64,000 nucleotides of DNA from Rotaria socialis (taxonomy: Eukaryota; Rotifera; Eurotatoria; Philodinida; Philodinidae). The notes beneath the pieces were generated by a model. The model saw only the letters and a program-made list of their open reading frames with translations. It had not been told where the DNA came from and did not search any database. The stretch is from positions 124,001 through 188,000 of the forward strand of contig CAJNYU010003357.1 of assembly GCA_905331475.1 (NCBI GenBank). Reading direction: 5' to 3'. This document shows positions 13,644-27,428 of this stretch, in pieces; positions within the stretch are counted from its first letter, which is position 1; each line of letters starts with the position of its first letter. Position numbers and translations under genes: made by a program.

Positions 13644-16439
13644 TTAAGATGTCAAATTTGTTTCACGTAATTGCTCTTCAACATCGTCAAGATCATCTCC
13701 AAATAGATCTTCATCAATTTGTACTCCCTCAGTTTCATCATTTTCATCTTCATCCTCATCATTGTTGACTGTTGATGTTGTATCATTATAAGTTGTAGCT
13801 GATGCACAGGCACTAGCGGTATCACTACCACTGGCATGATCAAGATTATTTGCTTGCTTCACAAGAGCAGCTTGATGTAAAAAGTAAAGATTTTAGATGA
13901 TTTTTGTCAAGATGAAAAAGTTTAAAAGCTTTTCACTAACCTTGAGCAGCAGCAGCTTGTCGTCGCTCTTGTTTCTCTCGTTCTAGTTTACGAAAATTGT
14001 CAAATCGGTCGTCGGTTGCTATCGTGCCAGTATTATCAACTTCACGTGCTTCATTTGCTAATAGATCGATATCATTTAAATCACGTATAACTGGTTTTCG
14101 AATAGCAGATGCCTGAAAAGAACATAATCAAATAGCATATTTGTTTTTAATAAATAAAACATTCATACTGTGGCTTGACCATCGATTTCATTATTTTCTT
14201 CTTCGTCGTCTTCATCTTCGTTTTCATCATCAGATCGTTGATTATAATCAATATCATTGTCGGCATCTTCATCATCATTAGCAATTAATTCTGGATTGAA
14301 TGTAAACATTTCTCGGCCAGATAAACCAACTAAACGACCATGTTTAACAAAATCATTTCGTTTTTTCTCTTCATCTTTAACAAGTTGCAGTTTTTTTTCT
14401 TCTATTTTTCTTTTTTTCCATGCAAGAAATGATTCAAGAGTAACTTTCGTTACACACCCACCCAACGCAGCACGTTCACTTTCAATTAAATCTTCGAGTG
14501 AAATAGTCTCTTTCTGTTCATCAAGTAGTTTTCGATCACGTTTTAACATAAAACCTATAGACAAATGATAGATTATAATTTAATAGTAGGTTATAAAATA
14601 CGATTCTAACCAGGTGGTAAAGCATGTTTATATTGGCAGGCAACACCGTTTTCTATTGATAAAAGAGAAATATTTCGTATGATATTGAACGGGTGTAGAA
14701 AAAATGAACTTACGGCAAGCCCAAAACCAACCATATGTGTTATTTTCGACAGCTTCAAGAAAGAATTTGCATACCTACAATATAATTTTATTGCATTTTT
14801 CTACACGATTTTCATTCAGAAAGTTGCGACACGCATAATAGAAACATTGCTAAAGACATCTTTCATCTGCATTTTAATAGGCCTGACACTTTTTGAAACA
14901 TGCATTCATTAGTTAGAATAACACATTAGTTTATAATACTTCTTCGTTTCTCTCTAACGAACGAAGCCTCCGACGGATTCATTGCTTTTGAGTCGAGGTT
15001 ATTATACATCATGCAGACGGCAGGCCTTTATCAATGATGAATATTATGAAAGCAAAAGGGCTCGAAACAATAGCTTATCTCTACGAGAATATTGCATTTA
15101 GACAGTTAAGTGAGAACGGTTTATGGGCTAGCAACTAGTTAACACACATGAAAACTTTTATAATAAACTATTCTTGTTAAATACTGTATCTATATCTATG
15201 CAGTCTTATACTTCTAGAATTAGTGTGCCTAGTGTCTCTGAGAGAGTTGGCACGTAAATTCTAACATACGATATTTCCCCAACAGGAATCTATGTAACCG
15301 AAGTCGTCATGCTATTTATCTCGTGTTACGATCGATATGATATGCACATTCTCGAAGCAATTGTAACGAGCTAGTTGGGTAATGTCTCTCGTAAGTTTAC
15401 TTGCTAACCACTTATTGATTAAATACTGAATGAAAGCAAGAAACTCTTTTTAGAAACTCGAAATAAACAGAGCAATTAGTTGCTGTTTATTTTTTGAAAA
15501 AGAAGTTTATGCTCGAATCATAATATCATTACATATAAAAATAATCCTAGTTCCAAAAGAATAATACTATTGAAGCTACTACGTAAATAGAAATTCGTTA
15601 ACATTCATTTTTTTGGAACAGTTAAAGGTATTTCATTTTGTCTCAGTTCGAAATAATATTGTTTTCGTATAGCTTACAATTTGTGTTGCATTTTTCTTTC
15701 TATTATCTTCACCATGTCGTTTTTCAACAACATCGGCTAATTGTGCGTCATCCCAGTTAGCCATAGTTTCTAAAAATATAATTGAATTAAAAATATACCA
15801 AAATATGTCTCTGGAGGATTTTTCTGAATTATTTTAACAAACCATTTTCTTTGTTTCCACTACCATTGATGTCATCATATAAACTACGTTTTTCTGCTTT
15901 ACGTTCAACAGCAAGATCGTGTGAAAATTTACATTTAGCGCCTTTCGTACATGAACCTTGCTTAAAATACATACATAAAACTGACTTTGGATCAGTTCCT
16001 AAACAATAATAAATATGAATATGTGAATCAAATTAAAATATTCACTTACCAGCAGCTAATACTTGTTGGCCTATAACCGGTTTAAATAGAGTTAGTAATT
16101 CTAAATCAGCTTTTTTCTTTTCTTCTTTTCGCTTTTCTTTTTCTTCTTGCAATTTAGCAATCTAAACGAATCAGTATTGAAATAAAAATCTGCCGTTTCT
16201 TAGAATAACGAACTTCTCGAGCTGATTTTCCAGCATTTTGTACTTGGTTTTGTACTTGAGCAATGAATTTCTGATTTTTTGTGCCTTTTTTATTTTTTAA
16301 ACCAAATGTTTTATCCTGAAATTTACAAGTGAAACTTTTTCATATTTATTATGTTGACGCATTGTTTTGTTGTTACTTCAATGATTTTTGCTTTTGCTTT
16401 TTCGACTGTTTTTTTGCTTGCTTGTTGTTTAGGAGGCAT
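13644..16439 (-). CDS. ZC3H15: ZC3H15/DFRP1, DRG1-binding CCCH zinc-finger protein
   Basis: Cytoplasmic partner that stabilises the translational GTPase DRG1. Ten exons fit in phase: 16439-16377, 16315-16214, 16161-16050, 15998-15843, 15769-15678, 14774-14714, 14652-14611, 14554-14169, 14112-13941, 13870-13644 (470 aa). It starts [20 protein letters not shown] and is Lys-rich. CCCH finger 1 is [19 protein letters not shown] (C-x7-C-x5-C-x3-H). Finger 2 runs from [19 protein letters not shown] to the YKH that precedes ALPPGF. Then follow the DFRP region ([28 protein letters not shown]), an acidic stretch, and the conserved C-terminal end with [16 protein letters not shown]. Intron 5 (14775-15677, about 900 bp) is ten times longer than the others and shows no recognisable insert. 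An acceptor-like TTTCGTTATAG lies 22 nt before the ATG. Confidence 0.95.
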
Positions 16440-18019
16440 TGTTTATCTCGAATTGAAAAATCTATAACGAAATAAATAGTATAGAAGATAACTATGATGA
16501 GTTCTCTACACTGCCGATTTACTATAATCATTGATTTCGAAATAAATGACATATGCCTATTGGTTATGGTTTTTAGCCAATCAGTTTTTATAAACAGAAC
16601 TCTACCTAACAGCATCATATAATTGATCACAATGAAGAGAAAAAAATAAACAATCTGTTACATTTCAGTGTATATGTTGTTTTGGAGACTCTCGAGGTTT
16701 GTTTTCACTTTTACTCATGTCATTCTTAAGGTAAAATGAAACTGTATTTTTTTCACATACCTAATGAAACAATAGACGATTGTAGCAGTATTTCTAACTT
16801 TAAGAGACTGTATAAAGAGACAACGAAAGCCCTGAAGGAATGCAAAAGTTGGAATTCGAACTATGGTTTGCACTTGAGTCAAAAAACGATAGTATTTCAA
16901 TGATATTCAGTAATGTAGAAATAGTACGTTGTCGGTTAGGTACAACAGAAGTGAAAAAAAAACAATACTCGTTCTCTTGTTGATATGTCCTAATTCTAGA
17001 CGAAAAAATTTGAATGATTTTCGTGTTTCATTCTAAGTAAATTTATTATTTCTAATATAGTTTGTTCTACAGAATAGATTTCTTCGTTGTTTTTGAGTAA
17101 ATTAAATTAAGTATTTCAATCGAATCAACTCGACAGTTTTGGAATGATAACATGAACAGTAGCAGCAAGCTCTCTTTTTCAATTTCCAATATGCAAAAAA
17201 TAATAAAACTCGAATCAGAGAAATATTTCGTATGTCTAATCATATTAAGATATTTATATCTTTTTCATGATCGATAGGTTATGATTTTAGCAGGGTTTCT
17301 CGAAGATGAACATGTTTGCGATAAGAAAATTCGAATAGTAATTATTTTCTTTCTGGTTTTTCATTTATCATCTCGTTTGATAAACCATTTTAGATAAGAC
17401 AAAGTCATTTTTTAAAGTATTTATTGAATACTATGTGTGACTGAAAGTTTTTCCGAGAATATATTATGAACTATCGATTTCGAACAATGCGAGTATGCAA
17501 ACGTTATAAAGCTTTATTAGATTTTGAGAAAAACAAAGTAATTTCTATCGATTCCAGTGAAAATGAGAGTCAAGAAAAATTGTTTACCTATTCAAAATAT
17601 TTCGATTTTCTTTTACAACTCTTGAGTTACCGGTAAATGATCTTCTATTCCCTAGATATTCAATTTAGATTGATTCGATTTAGAAGTAATGTTCTTTTTT
17701 CTTTTCTACTAATGATAATGCGTTTCATATTTCCATAAATAGTCAATCAATCGATTGACGTCACACAAGCATGCAGATGATCATCTATTCAATGTCGACA
17801 ACTATTTTTGATTTCTTATACAAACATGAACACTAGTAAATAAGATAAAGACATTCTGATTTTTTTTCTTTGTTCTCTTAATTGTAAGAATAACGAATGG
17901 AAATGAAAGGTATTCCAAAATATTTCCTGATATTCTCAATTGCTTGTTAGGATTAATTAGATCGAAGAAAAAAAAAGGTCTGTCTCTCTTCTAGACTTAT
18001 TTTCTTTGCATTATCAATC
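16440..18019. other. Non-coding interval between divergent DFRP1 and cytochrome b561
   Basis: About 1.6 kb between two head-to-head genes. Small open frames (16373-16630, 16715-16900) have no coding character beyond chance. Promoters of both genes are expected here; no element is recognisable. Confidence 0.55.
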
Positions 18020-19027
18020 ATGGGAAAAGGAACTTTTGATGAAATTGGTTCGTCACGTGTTACGTTAAAATGGTTTTCTTTGATGGTATTAAGTTCGCAA
18101 GTTGTTGGTGTTATTGCCATTATTCTTCTAGCCGTTCTTTTTGGTCAATATCGTGGTGGTTTTTCATGGACAGTTAGTTTTATTTTAAATATTCTATTTC
18201 TATTGTCATTTCATTTCATTTCATTGTAGTCGGATGTTGAAAAAGAATTTAATTATCATCCATTATTCATGACATTGGGAATGATTTTCTTCTACGGTGA
18301 TGGTAAGTTTTTTGTTAGACATTTTTTCTTTGTGTATCTATTTAAATACAATAATAAAAATTTTCTTTTTAAAGCTATTTTGGCTTATCGAGTTTTTCGT
18401 GATGTTAAAAAACTTCGTGTTAAAATACTTCATGGTTCTTTATTAGCACTTTCACTTATTTTTGCGTCTATTGGTCTCAAAGCTGTTTTCGATAATCACA
18501 ATTTATCTACGCCACCAAAACCAAATCTTTATTCACTTCATTCATGGGTTGGTCTCACTGCTGTGGTTTTATTCGGTGCGCAATGGGTTTGTGGTTTTGT
18601 CAGTTTTCTATTTCCAAAACTAAGCGAAGAGATTCGTAAAGCTTATATGCCAAGGTAAATATAGACATGATTGAATTTTGAATAAAAAAAAAACAATTTG
18701 CTTTTGTTTTTTCAGCCATAAGTTTTGGGGTAAGGCAATATTTACTCTTGCTGTTGGAGCTGTTCTCATGGGTATTACAGAATATAGTATTTTGTAAGTT
18801 ATTGAAATAGATTATCTTGCTCTGGGTTTTTTTTCACTATTTTTTTTTATTTTAATTTTAGTAAAAATATCTATAATACTGCTGAAATCAAATATCAACG
18901 AAATTTAATTAACTTCTTCGGCGGTTTTGTCATTATTTTTGCTGGTATTATTCTTTATCTCGTTGGTAATCCTGGTTACCAACGACCACCCGATAATGAG
19001 ATTGAACATGTACCTTTAGCAGATTAA
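18020..19027 (+). CDS. CYB561: Cytochrome b561 (ascorbate-dependent ferrireductase)
   Basis: Six-helix membrane protein that passes electrons from cytosolic ascorbate through two b hemes to luminal acceptors or ferric iron. Exons 18020-18172, 18230-18302, 18375-18654, 18716-18793, 18862-19027 (249 aa). Family blocks are clear: FGQYRGGFSW in TM1, YHPLFMTLG, KILHGSLLA, LYSLHSWVG and SHKFWGKAIF. These hold the four His heme ligands, with the SLHSW monodehydroascorbate-side motif. Length matches animal CYB561/CYBRD1/CYB561A3 (about 250-290 aa); which paralogue cannot be decided. An acceptor-like TCTTCTAG lies 25 nt before the ATG. AATAAA at 19035-19040 is only 8 bp after the stop. Confidence 0.95.
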
Positions 19028-22000
19028 TATAATCAATAAAAGTTTTATTTAATCAGTATTATCATACGACAAGAACAGATCTGTGACAAACAAGAATAAC
19101 CTATATCTATATCAATTAATATATACATATATAGTATATTATATATCAACATTATTTATGATTGTTGTACCGTAACGTTCTTTCAATGAATTTCACTATT
19201 GTTTTTTTCTTGTCCTTAAAAATATAAATGTTGTATTTTCGAAATGCTGATAGAGGATGATATTAGTTTGTTATATAGAAGGGGAAAAGAGCTGTGAATA
19301 TATAAATGAATTTCAATTTGGTAAAGCGTTTTATTGTTGTTTTGTCATTCAATATTTAATCTCTGGTCTTTTTTTAATGTTGTCTCCATCTATTCGAATT
19401 ATAACAATAAATAACATTTGATGTTGTGCATGTTCATCACTAAATCAAACGTATCATTGGCAAATAATCTTCGATGAAGAAGCTTTTTAGGGCTTTCTCT
19501 TATAATTTTTTACTTGATAAAATATGACAATCGGTTGTGATATTTTTAGACGAAATCAAATATTTGTTTTGAAGCATGAGGAAAAAACACCATGTTCCTG
19601 TTCCGTTGTGTTTTAACCCGAGTTCGTCTTTTATTTTGTCTTAGCATCATGCTGATCTCAATTTACTTAGTTACATTAATAAAATTATCATCCTAGAAAT
19701 ATCTTTGGTGTTGAATAAATTAGTTGCGCAGATATTTCCATAGTATACAAAGAGTTTTCTTTCTTTTTTATTGCGTATTCTCCTTGGTAATGTTGTTTCT
19801 TTTTGTCCTAACGGTCATAAAATTAAATCATTTATTTTTCAAAATATGATAAATTAATCGTATTATATTTATGACAGATATGAATAAAAATGTTTTTCAA
19901 AATAACTTTCTCATGAACACCATTCTCTCAAAATGTTGTTTATTTGCAATAAATTCGTATCAATAAAACATCATGAATAATAGTCACGGTAATGATTACG
20001 ACATACATGTTTTTGTTTTCATAACCGTGACTAGGAAAAGATCACGTACAATATTACAATTATGCACTCGTACGTTCTTTTCGCGTGTTTCAATAATTTA
20101 TTCATGATTTTTTTTTCAATCTAAAATAACTGTATTGAATTGAAATAATTTTCTTGTCTTCACATCAGCCACTCTTCAGATAACTAAGATTCGACAACAA
20201 GTAAGTATTTACTCTTTGTGAAATGAATAGAAACTTCTAAAACTCAAGAAAATGAATATAAATCGAAATTCGAAATTCTATATGGATTTCTATTCTTTAA
20301 TGAACGATGATTGGTTTATTTTCTACTTTAGTTTATTAAGTATATTGTGTTTTTTTATATAACACATCTTTGTTTTCTTTCTATTCGGTGCAACGCATCA
20401 TTATCGCTGCTAACAATAGAATCGATAGATCTGGTCTTCGTCCGCAATGCACATACATATGTAGTTTACGAAAGGCAGTCAAAGCAATCAGAAAGACCTC
20501 ATATGACCCAACGACTTAGTTTTTAGTATCGAGACAAAGAGTTTCTCTTCTAAATGTGCGAAGTCGTTTTTCATTTCTGAATTATTTGTAAAATGAAATT
20601 CTCAGCTTTGAATAACAACATGGAGAAAACAAGTCATTTTGCGTTACTACTTCTAAAGATTAGTATTTATTCTAGACAATCATACATGTATATGTCAATT
20701 CATTAATCCAGTATTAAAGCATAATTAAGCTGTTAAAATATTCAGATTCTAAACAAAATATCAAGACGAATCTCTTAAAATAAATCGAAATTATATATGA
20801 ATCATTTATCATATAATCGAAAATAAATTCATTGAATCCACGATTTCTAGAATTAATTCGTAGTAAAGATACGTTTACTACTCAAAATATGGTTTAAAAA
20901 TGCAATGCTGAGTCATTATTAAATTGAATAAAATAAAATATTGAAACAATCTTCATGCCTACGAATTTTAACATTGCAAGTTTCGTTTTTATTGTTCTGT
21001 GAGATATTAATGTATATTGAAGCACGATAAAAATATTTGAATAATGTTTAGAAATTCTTTACTTATGAAGCGATGCTATAATGAATATTAACTTCTTAGA
21101 AAAATAATATTGACTAACCAGAAAACCATATCAGCTAAATATCAAATGTTTGTCAAAATTAGTTGATCCTATTCTACTTTATTATAATACGAATTTGAAG
21201 CAATAAATATGAAAAAATATCATTCAGAGAGTCTCTTCTTTTGAACATATCTCTTGATTGGGTCTTGTAATATATGTGGGATAATTCAAAATAGTTTTCA
21301 CAAGAAAACATACCAGGCAAATACCATATGAGTAGTAGTACTAGATAAAGACCTAGTTATGGTTTATAACTTCTGACATATGTAAAATTAAGTATTGTTG
21401 AATTTATCATTCATAGTATATCTGAAAAATTTCAACAATGTAAATTTATCATTTTACATGTATATATAATGACAGATTGCTATGACCTTACTCCTGAGAT
21501 ATTTCTTCTTACATTTATTTGGTTATTAACAAAATTCTGATTAGAATACAACTATCCTGATGTAACTGCGTTCAAAGGAAACCATAATTTGATTCCCAAA
21601 ACTGTATATTCAATAAATCGAATAGAGAAAATACTTTTAAATCTTCTTTTTCGTAGATTCTAATAAGTGATAATACCAATCTTCTCTCATTCATGTTATT
21701 TTTCTTGCAATAAGAAGTACCGACAAATTTTAACATACTCTTTCCACTAATCTAAAAATCAATTTCATATCATTATCAAATATTTAAATCAATACATATC
21801 AACTTGTAATAAGACATGATCATTGTAAAAATTTTAAGATGTATAGTTCTTTCTCTCTCTCTCTATTGCTAGATCAAACATTCCCCTCTGGGAAGCATTA
21901 AATATTATTCGAAAATCGAAGAAACATCAACGTCGTGTCGGTACTCTTCTTCTTTTTTTAGCTTTTCTCCACACGTTGATCAATTGATTGCCGGAACTAA

Positions 22001-23660
22001 TGAGCATCGCTTTTTTTTCTCTGCATTTTTAATTCTCTAACCATCACGAACGGTGTATCAGCTTTTAAAAGCTAAAAAGAATATGCCGAATCGATCAACG
22101 ATCAATGTTTCATTAGTATTCAAAAACAGAAAAAGAATTAAGAATAATCATTAATCCATGACAACTATTTTCAAACAATTATCAATGATTTTTAGTTAAT
22201 CGAAAAAAGAATCAGTTGTATATTTTCTTTTTTATTTACATAAGATACGTATTTTGTTACCAAATTTTGAGTTATCGTAATTCTATATAACCAACAAGCG
22301 ACGTGCCTTCTTATCACGTAAATCTCAATTCTCATAGGCGATTTTCTTTTAGCAAGGACACCATTCACATATATGTTTATTTAACATTTCAGTATAAGAT
22401 TTTTCTGTTGCTCTCTCTCGTTCTATGTATTTATATCTACCACCCACAGTTATTGAGAGCAAAATCATAGCCTAATTTGCTTTGTTCTTATAGTCATCGG
22501 TATCGATCGTATATATGCATATCATTCTCAGTGGAATATAACTCCAACATATCAATTAACGAAGTCCAACATACTAGATGTTTTCTCACCGAGGGAGTTG
22601 CACCGAACACACAGAGATAAAAGTAAAAGAAATGAAGAAACAACAAGAAATAAAAAGACGTACAGGGAGAGAATTAATTACTTATTGTCATTTTCACCAT
22701 TTATATTCGTGCTCCATCTGGAACTCTCATATTCAAAAACAGAATAAATAAATTAGGAAAAAAAAGAACTTTCCTTTTCGAACGATTGTCGATATTCATT
22801 TATTTCTTTTCTTATATATACATATATATATGTACATAGATATGCATTATTGACATGAATATAATTGATTTTTGTTCTTGTCTTTCGTCGGAATGATCAT
22901 CGTTTGTGTTGTATTCTTCTTCTCTCTAGTCTGATTGTGCCATTATCTCTTTTGACAATCGATAAATGTCTTTCCTACTATAATCGTTTTTACAGACAAT
23001 AATGACTAATAGTAATTTCTTCGACAAACACACACCTGTTTTTATCTTACTCTGACATCATGATCGATCAGTTTTTCTTTTCGATAGATGCCATCAAACA
23101 AATACCAGTTTGATTTACTAACTTAATAGATTACATTTTTGAAATATTTTATAAACAATTTATGATCCATTCCTAACAAGTTCTTCTCATTAAAATTTCT
23201 TAATTCAGTTCTTATTTTTCAAGTATTTCATTTGCTTGTTTTTTAGAGAGAACTATTCTTTCATAGATTTGTTGCTTATTTTGACTTGATGATTCGGTCT
23301 CGGTCGTTGCAGTATCATCATTACGCGTTTATTTTTCCTTTTTTCTGTTATCAGTTTGCTTGTACATCATCAGCAATGCCGAACGAGAGAGAGAGAGAGA
23401 GAGCAAAAGAGCGAGAACGACGAAGAAGACAAGCAACGATACTTAATTGCTATTCGATCCTCTCATCAAACCGACTCTCAATCGACCAACCAAATAAAAG
23501 GAACCTATACAAAAGAGGAAGATAAAGCAGCAAGAGAAAAAAAAAAGAAGATGCATCGTTACGAAATCCAGCAATAGACTTTTGTTCTGTGTTTGATACA
23601 TATTGTTAGGTTGAATATATTCTTATCATCGGTATTTCGGGCTCTTGAATTCATTTCACA
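19028..23660. other. Large non-coding interval upstream of the MyoD-family gene
   Basis: About 4.6 kb with no supported gene. A perfect 10-bp inverted repeat (TAGTCACGGT, 19981-19990, and ACCGTGACTA, 20024-20033) and GAGA/CTCT runs near 21852-21864 and 23384-23402 are the only structures seen. The open frames at 23286-23577 are GA-rich leader sequence. Likely carries cis-regulation of the bHLH gene. Confidence 0.55.
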
Positions 23661-25649
23661 ATGATGACAGATTTTCGCAGTTGTCAACAACAGTACTGTG
23701 ATGGCCCATCGGTTTCACCGGCACCTGTTTCTGTTACATCTTATGGTTCTTATTTTCATCCGAACAGTGCGCATAGTCCAGCAACTCAATTATATTCATC
23801 TGTCGATGGGCAATATGCTGCTGTTGCACAATTTGCACCATCATATGCATCGCAATTTTATCATCCTCATCCTCATCAACATCAACAACAACAACAGCAG
23901 CAGCAACAGCAGCATCCATATTCAACAAATATTCGTGCATATACAAGCTATGATATTGATTCATCGTCAACAAATCCAACTTCGAACGCATCATCATCAT
24001 CATTTTTACCACATTATTCAACTGCTCAACCAACGAATTCATCTTATCTTCACATTCGAGTACCATTACTTTCTCCACCGTTACCTTCGTCTGAACTTAG
24101 TTCAGACAAATCTCTTATTAATAATACAAATAATTTTTATCCACCATCACAATTACAAACAACAGCACTTTCAAATGTCTCGCCATCGAGTTCAATTATG
24201 TCATCTTCAGAAGCTGGATCACAATCTCCATCAAGTCATTCATGTGATGAACAATCGAATTTAACATTAACACCACACAAAAATGATTTACATACAGGTA
24301 CAACAAGTGATCCAAATAATACATCGATATCTGTTAATGGTTCATGTGATGGTACTCGTCGTTGTCTTCTATGGGCATGTAAAGCGTGTAAACGTAAAAC
24401 AGTTACAGTTGATAGGCGAAAAGCTGCTACAATGCGTGAACGAAGACGTTTACGTAAAGTAAATGAAGCATTTGAAACTTTAAAACGACGTACATGTCCA
24501 AATCCAAGTCAACGTTTACCAAAAGTGGAAATTTTACGTAATGCTATTGAATATATTGAAAATTTAGAAGATTTACTTCGTTCTGCTGGTGTGACTTCAA
24601 GACCATTGAGACATGATTTAGATCAAAAATCAATAACAACAATAGCAGCAAATACAAATGTGAATACAACTGAGGTGAGATTTTTCATATGATCAATATA
24701 ATATCAAATTATTTTATTAGAAAAAAAAAGGAAATATTTCATAAAAAGATCAAGTTATACCATTATCTACAAGTTCTTTCTATTAATTACATTAGTCAAG
24801 AAAAGATAGGTCAATATCTTTATAGTTGTAAATCGAGCTCCTCATTAGCTTTTATTTTCTTTCGCATCGATTCTTACTCGACTATATCTATCAAAATGTT
24901 TCTTGTTAAAAGAAAGAAAAGAAAATAGAGAACAATGATGATATATTCTTAATATCAAGTTTTTTCTTATTCGTTTGATGCTCTGCGTTGTCTTTATTCT
25001 GATGTGTTTGATCATGGCACTCTTGTTTCTTATCAACAATAATTGAATGTTTACATTTGAGAAGAAAATGATCGTGTCATTCTGCACATTTTCGTCTTAT
25101 TGTCTTTATTAGACACGAAGAAAGTTACCAGACATTGATCTTTGTATATATTTATATATATATATATTTAGTTAATAAAATCAAGATCTTCTACGACAAA
25201 CTACAGTGAAAAATATAATAATACTACAATAGGAGCAACATCAACAACAGCAACAACTGATTATACTAATAATTCATCAACATCGTCTGCGTATGGAACA
25301 ATTGATAGTAAGTCAATAGAATTATTTTATTGTTAAAATAAAGTTTTTCTTTTCTCTCTCTCTCTCTCTCCCCTTTGTTATGAATAATAATCGATTCTGC
25401 ATGTGTAAAATATCGATCATTTAAACGATTAATGTCGAATGAGTATTTAAAAAATGAAAAGAAATCAAACGGATCGTAAGATTTCTTTTCCCCTTCATAA
25501 TATGTTTCGCTTGGTCAAATGTGCTAAATAGCGTGTTGATGATGATGATGCAAATGTATATTTTTGATGTTTTAAGAACACATGTTGTGTGAATGAAAGA
25601 CAGTATGTTTGATATGTATCTTTCTCATCGAAGTAAGGCGGAGGTGCTG

Positions 25650-25680
<31 letters not shown>

Positions 25681-25928
25681 ACTTGCTCATCTATGTAGAC
25701 GGTTGTTGTTATTGTTGTTTTCTAGTCAGTCAATCATTAGATATAGATATACATATACTATTTTCAGATTATGCTGAAGTGGTATTACCACATCATACAA
25801 CATCAACTGTATCAAGTCTTGATTGTTTATCAATGATTGTAGAAAGTATTGATCCAAATAAACTTGTTAGTTTATCATCAACTACAAATGGAACGTGTAA
25901 CAATGCTATTTTAAATCGATGTTGTTGA
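23661..25928 (+). CDS. MYOD: MyoD-family myogenic bHLH transcription factor (MRF)
   Basis: Nuclear regulator of muscle differentiation that binds E-boxes as a dimer with E proteins. Exons 23661-24674, 25172-25307, 25768-25928 (436 aa). The N-terminal 230 residues are Gln/Ser/Thr/His-rich with a Gln run. From residue 235 comes the myogenic Cys-rich block [12 protein letters not shown]. The basic region follows with the diagnostic Ala-Thr ([18 protein letters not shown]), then helix-loop-helix ending [18 protein letters not shown]. The last exon carries the helix III block [16 protein letters not shown], matching the C-terminal amphipathic helix of vertebrate MyoD/Myf5 (SSLDCLSSIVERI). Both blocks make this an MRF, not another bHLH class. 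Exon 2 is Thr/Ser/Asn-rich linker. AATAAA at 26032-26037. Confidence 0.95.
25650..25680 (+). repeat. (CAT)n microsatellite in MyoD-family intron 2
   Basis: About ten uninterrupted CAT/ATC units within the second intron of the bHLH gene. It is not translated in the inferred gene model. Confidence 0.85.
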
Positions 25929-27373
25929 AATATATGAAATATTTTCTGTACAGTTTAGTCTTGTTTTCTTTCTTTTTTTCTTCTTCTTTTAGTAATCATC
26001 AATTCTAAGAGCTAATCATTATAAAGACAACAATAAAATAAGATTGTCAAGAAAAAAACAACTCTTTTTCCTCATATTATCATTATTTCAATGTTTGAAT
26101 TGATGATAAAAAATAAGTTTGTCATTGTTGTTGTATTACTGTTTTTTTTTGTATTAAAAAATCGCATTTTTGTTAAAAATCTGTCCATAACATTTACTAA
26201 TTGACTTATAAAGAAAGAAATTTATTATGTATATGAATTGGCAAATGAATCAATGTCAAATATAGAATGAGGATCTATAATTTTTTTCTTTTGTATTCGT
26301 TGAATAGATCGATAAAATACATCGAAATTCCATTATAAAATCTAAGAATCACAAAAAATCAATTATAAATGGTCTCCATCAACAAGCAGATACGCGTTTC
26401 AAAAGAAATAAGTAAAACGGTGATAAACATTTGTGATTTTTTCGAGCTGAGTTGAATCAAGTGAATTTAATTTATTATCGTATTTTTGAAGTTTGTACGA
26501 TATGTTGCTTTCCCTTACAGATAATGTAAACAAAAATTCTATTCTTAAACATTATTGTTGACGTCGTTAAACGATTTTTACCTAGTGACATGTAAGAATG
26601 ATAAATGCCAAACAATAGATAGATAAGTTTCAGTTGTCATATCAGAGTATCACGAAAAGGAATCAAAACAAAATTTATGAATGCTATTCTAGTGATGCAC
26701 GCTTAGGGAAATTATTGTAAAACTTATAGTTAAAATATTTCGATATTTCTAGAAGTAAATACTGTTTTTTACAAGAAAATAAATATTTAAAAAACTTTCA
26801 CTTTATATGTTTTGGTCACAGAGCAGAAATTTCACCTGTTTAACTGACCATTTCTGAGAATTTTGTTCTATCTATATCCATCGTTAATAAAGTTTGTTTT
26901 GATTTCTTCTAGTTATTATGTGTGATGACAACCGAAATTTATCCATCTGCCATTTGACATCTATTTCTCTAATATGACATTAGGTCAAATCATTTAAACA
27001 ATGTCAACAACATTACTAAGCTACATATTTTGTTTGTTTATATTATTCTTAAAAGAAGAAATATTTTAAATAAAGTTCTACTATCAAGCATAAAATCAGG
27101 GCAGTTGATTGAACTGAAGCGGACATATCGAAATTTTTATCGCCGTATTATTTATGGGCAACCACTATGTATGTATGAGATTGTATCGAGCGACACAGAC
27201 CCAAAACAGATTGTTCGCACAAATATGATTGAGTAGTATGTTTTACATCTACATATTCATTCAGCAATTTTGCTTGTATTTAGAATCTTTTATTTCAAAT
27301 GAATATTCATATTTCATTATATGCAAACGAATAAAATAAAATTCTTTTGCTTATTTTTAAGTCATTCAAACCC

Positions 27374-27428
<55 letters not shown>

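Noticed and set aside
19981-20033. Perfect 10-bp inverted repeat
   Set aside because: Too short, with no target duplication, to call a mobile element or RNA; mentioned only as a stem in the non-coding interval.
23698-24264. Long frames overlapping the MyoD-family exon on both strands
   Set aside because: They are frame shadows of CAA/CAT-rich coding sequence; only the frame with the bHLH motif is real.
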